Shown piece after piece: positions 6,133 through 7,051 of a stretch of DNA of 7,051 nucleotides. A model generated the notes under the pieces. The model was not told the origin of the DNA and did not search any database. It saw only the letters and a list, made by a program, of their open reading frames with translations. The number at the start of each line of letters is the position of its first letter. Position 1 is the stretch's first letter. The position numbers were made by a program, and so were the translations under genes. The DNA is from Acidimicrobiaceae bacterium (GTDB lineage Bacteria; Actinomycetota; Acidimicrobiia; Acidimicrobiales; Bog-793), in contig DAHUZG010000027.1 in the NCBI GenBank assembly GCA_027306715.1, positions 1 through 7,051 of the forward strand. Reading direction: 5' to 3'.

Positions 6133-6287
6133 CGTACGCGGTCGACCGTCTGTACGAGGAGGTCGCGTACGTCGCCTACCACTTCCATTGGTCGCTCGAC
6201 GACATCCTCGACCTCGAGCACGCGACTCGCCGGCGCTTCGTCGAAGAGATCGCCCACATCAACCGCCGGCTGTCGGGCGAGCACTGA
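6129..6287 (+). CDS. DUF6760/GpE-like small tail protein
   Basis: A 52-aa protein starting at GTG 6129, whose codon overlaps the TGA of the previous gene (GTGA), with GGGGGAA at 6120-6126 as a close-set Shine-Dalgarno. The sequence runs MTYAVDRLYEEVAYVAYHF, then HWSLDDILDLEHATRRRF and a helical C-terminus ending RRLSGEH. I recognise this as the small DUF6760-type protein that follows the tail assembly gene in actinobacterial eCIS loci. Its pattern of hydrophobics, HW, a Leu-rich turn and an acidic/basic helix also resembles the P2 GpE small tail protein, which in P2 is the partner of the chaperone gpE. The gene lies in the -1 frame relative to its upstream neighbour, as in the P2 and lambda chaperone pairs. 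The family resemblance is from memory and the chaperone role is inference. Confidence 0.8.
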   Translation: MTYAVDRLYEEVAYVAYHFHWSLDDILDLEHATRRRFVEEIAHINRRLSGEH

Positions 6288-6341
6288 CGTGAGCGCCCAG
6301 CACGCGCCGAGCGGTCAGCGCGCCAAGGGCCGGAGCGCGCA

Positions 6342-6590
6342 ATGAGGCTGTGGCCGTCCCGCCGCTCGGGACGTCCCGGTCCTGGCCGCGCCCGAGCGGG
6401 CGCCCCCCGGCTGGAGGACCGCGCCGGTCCGGCGGTGGAACCGGGCCCATCGGCCCGGGCGGCCGCTGCCGAGCCGATGCGCACCCCGCCAGCGCCGCCT
6501 CCCTGGGCGGCACTGCCGCCGATCCAGCGCTCGATCACCTCGATGCCCCGAGTCGTCTCCGCCCGCTTGCAGGACGAGCTGAGCTCCTGA
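6342..6590 (+). CDS. N-terminal part of an interrupted Pro-rich eCIS protein
   Basis: ATG 6342 follows GGAG (6332-6335) at 6 nt and opens an 82-codon frame that stops at TGA 6588-6590. The product starts MRLWPSRRSG, then runs through a Pro/Ala/Arg-rich, probably disordered stretch to WAALPPIQRSI (55-65) and SARLQDELSS. I recognise the W..LPPxQR pattern from the Pro-rich protein that follows the DUF6760 gene in actinobacterial eCIS loci. That protein is several hundred residues long, so this frame is too short to be complete. At face value it is an 82-aa hypothetical protein; I think it is the front part of the larger gene described in the next entry. Its cellular role is unknown. Confidence 0.6.
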   Translation: MRLWPSRRSGRPGPGRARAGAPRLEDRAGPAVEPGPSARAAAAEPMRTPPAPPPWAALPPIQRSITSMPRVVSARLQDELSS

Positions 6591-6905
6591 CAAGACCCGA
6601 CGGTCACGCTTCGCCCCCTCGGCCACGACAGCGGCTCCGACGCGCCGAGCGGCGAAGCGAGCGGCATCGCCACGCTGCGGCGGCCGTTGGCGCCTCTCAG
6701 CGCTCCGGTCCCACCGCCCGCACCGAAGGAAGAGGTTTCCGGCCCCTCGCTCGACCTCCCAAGTGCCGCGGCGGCCTCCGAGGACGGCCCTGTGCCAGGT
6801 TTGCGACAGACGCTCGCCGGCACGGGCTCCGGCGTCGCCCGCTCGCCGTCGGCAGGCCGCCCGGTCGTCCCCCTGCAGCGGCTCGCCGCCCCTCCGGCTC
6901 GCCCC

Positions 6906-7051
6906 GCCCAGCCTGGTTCTGCCCAGCCTGGTTCTGCCCAGCCTGGTTCTGCCCAGCCTGCTGCTGCCCAGTCTGCTGCTGCCCAGTCTGCTGCTGCCCA
7001 GCCTGCTGCTGCCCAGCCTGCTGCTGCCCAGCCTGCTGCTGCCCAGCCTGC
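6906..7051 (+). repeat. 15-bp tandem repeat coding AQPGS/AQPAA
   Basis: Nine complete 15-bp units and 11 bases of a tenth run to the window edge, in frame with the interrupted gene. Units 1-3 are GCCCAGCCTGGTTCT (AQPGS), unit 4 is GCCCAGCCTGCTGCT (AQPAA), units 5-6 read AQSAA (CCT to TCT), and units 7-9 return to AQPAA. Near-identity at the DNA level, including third positions, points to recent slippage or unequal exchange. The product would be a flexible low-complexity linker or tail. The array continues past the window. Confidence 0.95.

Larger units (their letters stand above)
6342..7051 (+). pseudogene. Pro/Ala-rich eCIS gene with in-frame TGA, runs off window
   Basis: After TGA 6588-6590 (codon 83) the same frame continues without another stop for 153 codons to the window edge. 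The continuation looks like genuine protein: it opens QDPTVTLRPLGHDSGSDAPS and then GEASGIATLRRPLAPL. It then becomes Pro/Ser/Ala-rich, passes VVPLQRLAAPP (another LQR motif, codons 175-185) and enters the AQPGS/AQPAA repeat. From memory of homologues, a Trp lies where the stop falls (SSW-QDP, similar to a TWQNPSF pattern), so a single TGG to TGA change would explain the break. I found no good internal restart: the SD-like AAGGAAGAGG at 6726-6735 has no start codon at a suitable distance. Alternatives are a sequencing error, programmed readthrough or two separate genes. The gene is incomplete at its 3' end, so total length and function cannot be judged. Confidence 0.65.

Noticed and set aside
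6289..6345. 18-codon frame from GTG 6289 ending in ATGA overlap with the next gene
   Set aside because: Too short, no recognised sequence and no Shine-Dalgarno of its own; at most a coupling leader peptide.
6588..6605. Selenocysteine at the TGA
   Set aside because: The downstream stem is only 4 bp, and the expected residue from remembered homologues is Trp, not Cys or Sec.
6906..7051. CRISPR array
   Set aside because: The units are directly abutting 15-bp repeats without spacers and stay in coding frame.

Overview
The window is part of an extracellular contractile injection system (eCIS) locus, a chromosomal phage-tail-like weapon or effector-delivery particle. All recognisable genes are on the + strand. 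The very high GC content, strong G/C bias at third codon positions, GTG starts and GTGA/ATGA overlaps suggest a high-GC bacterium, most likely an actinobacterium. The sequence alone does not give a species.

Layout. At 1-38 there may be the last codons of an upstream gene. 35-2329 encodes a 764-aa AAA+ ATPase of the eCIS-associated type: a conserved N-terminal module, a degenerate first ATPase-like domain and an intact C-terminal AAA domain. 2421-3146 encodes a DUF4157 'eCIS core' protein with a HELTH metallopeptidase-type motif, an N-terminal LQRTAGNR motif and a His/Asp-rich tandem repeat. A 299-nt gap with adjacent stem-loops and an extended dyad separates it from the tail sheath gene (3446-4972). 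A 15-bp-stem hairpin and further stem-loops fill the 195-nt gap before the tail tube gene (5168-5614). Two short overlapping genes follow: a tail-assembly-chaperone-like protein (5614-6132) and a 52-aa DUF6760/GpE-like protein (6129-6287).

The last gene starts at 6342. It meets a TGA at 6588-6590, but the same reading frame then stays open to the window edge and runs into a 15-bp tandem repeat coding for AQPGS/AQPAA pentapeptides. I read this as one Pro/Ala-rich eCIS-associated gene interrupted by a nonsense codon (probable TGG to TGA), or as a sequencing error at that base.

How the parts fit: the sheath polymerises around the tube to make the contractile apparatus. The gp41/GpE-like pair probably helps set tube assembly or length. 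The ATPase is the energy-using accessory found in nearly all eCIS loci. The DUF4157 protein is the hallmark eCIS accessory factor. Baseplate, spike, LysM and terminator-cap genes are not in this window and probably lie beyond its ends. The most notable observations are the in-frame TGA, the two unrelated 15-bp coding repeats, and the structured non-coding leaders in front of sheath and tube.
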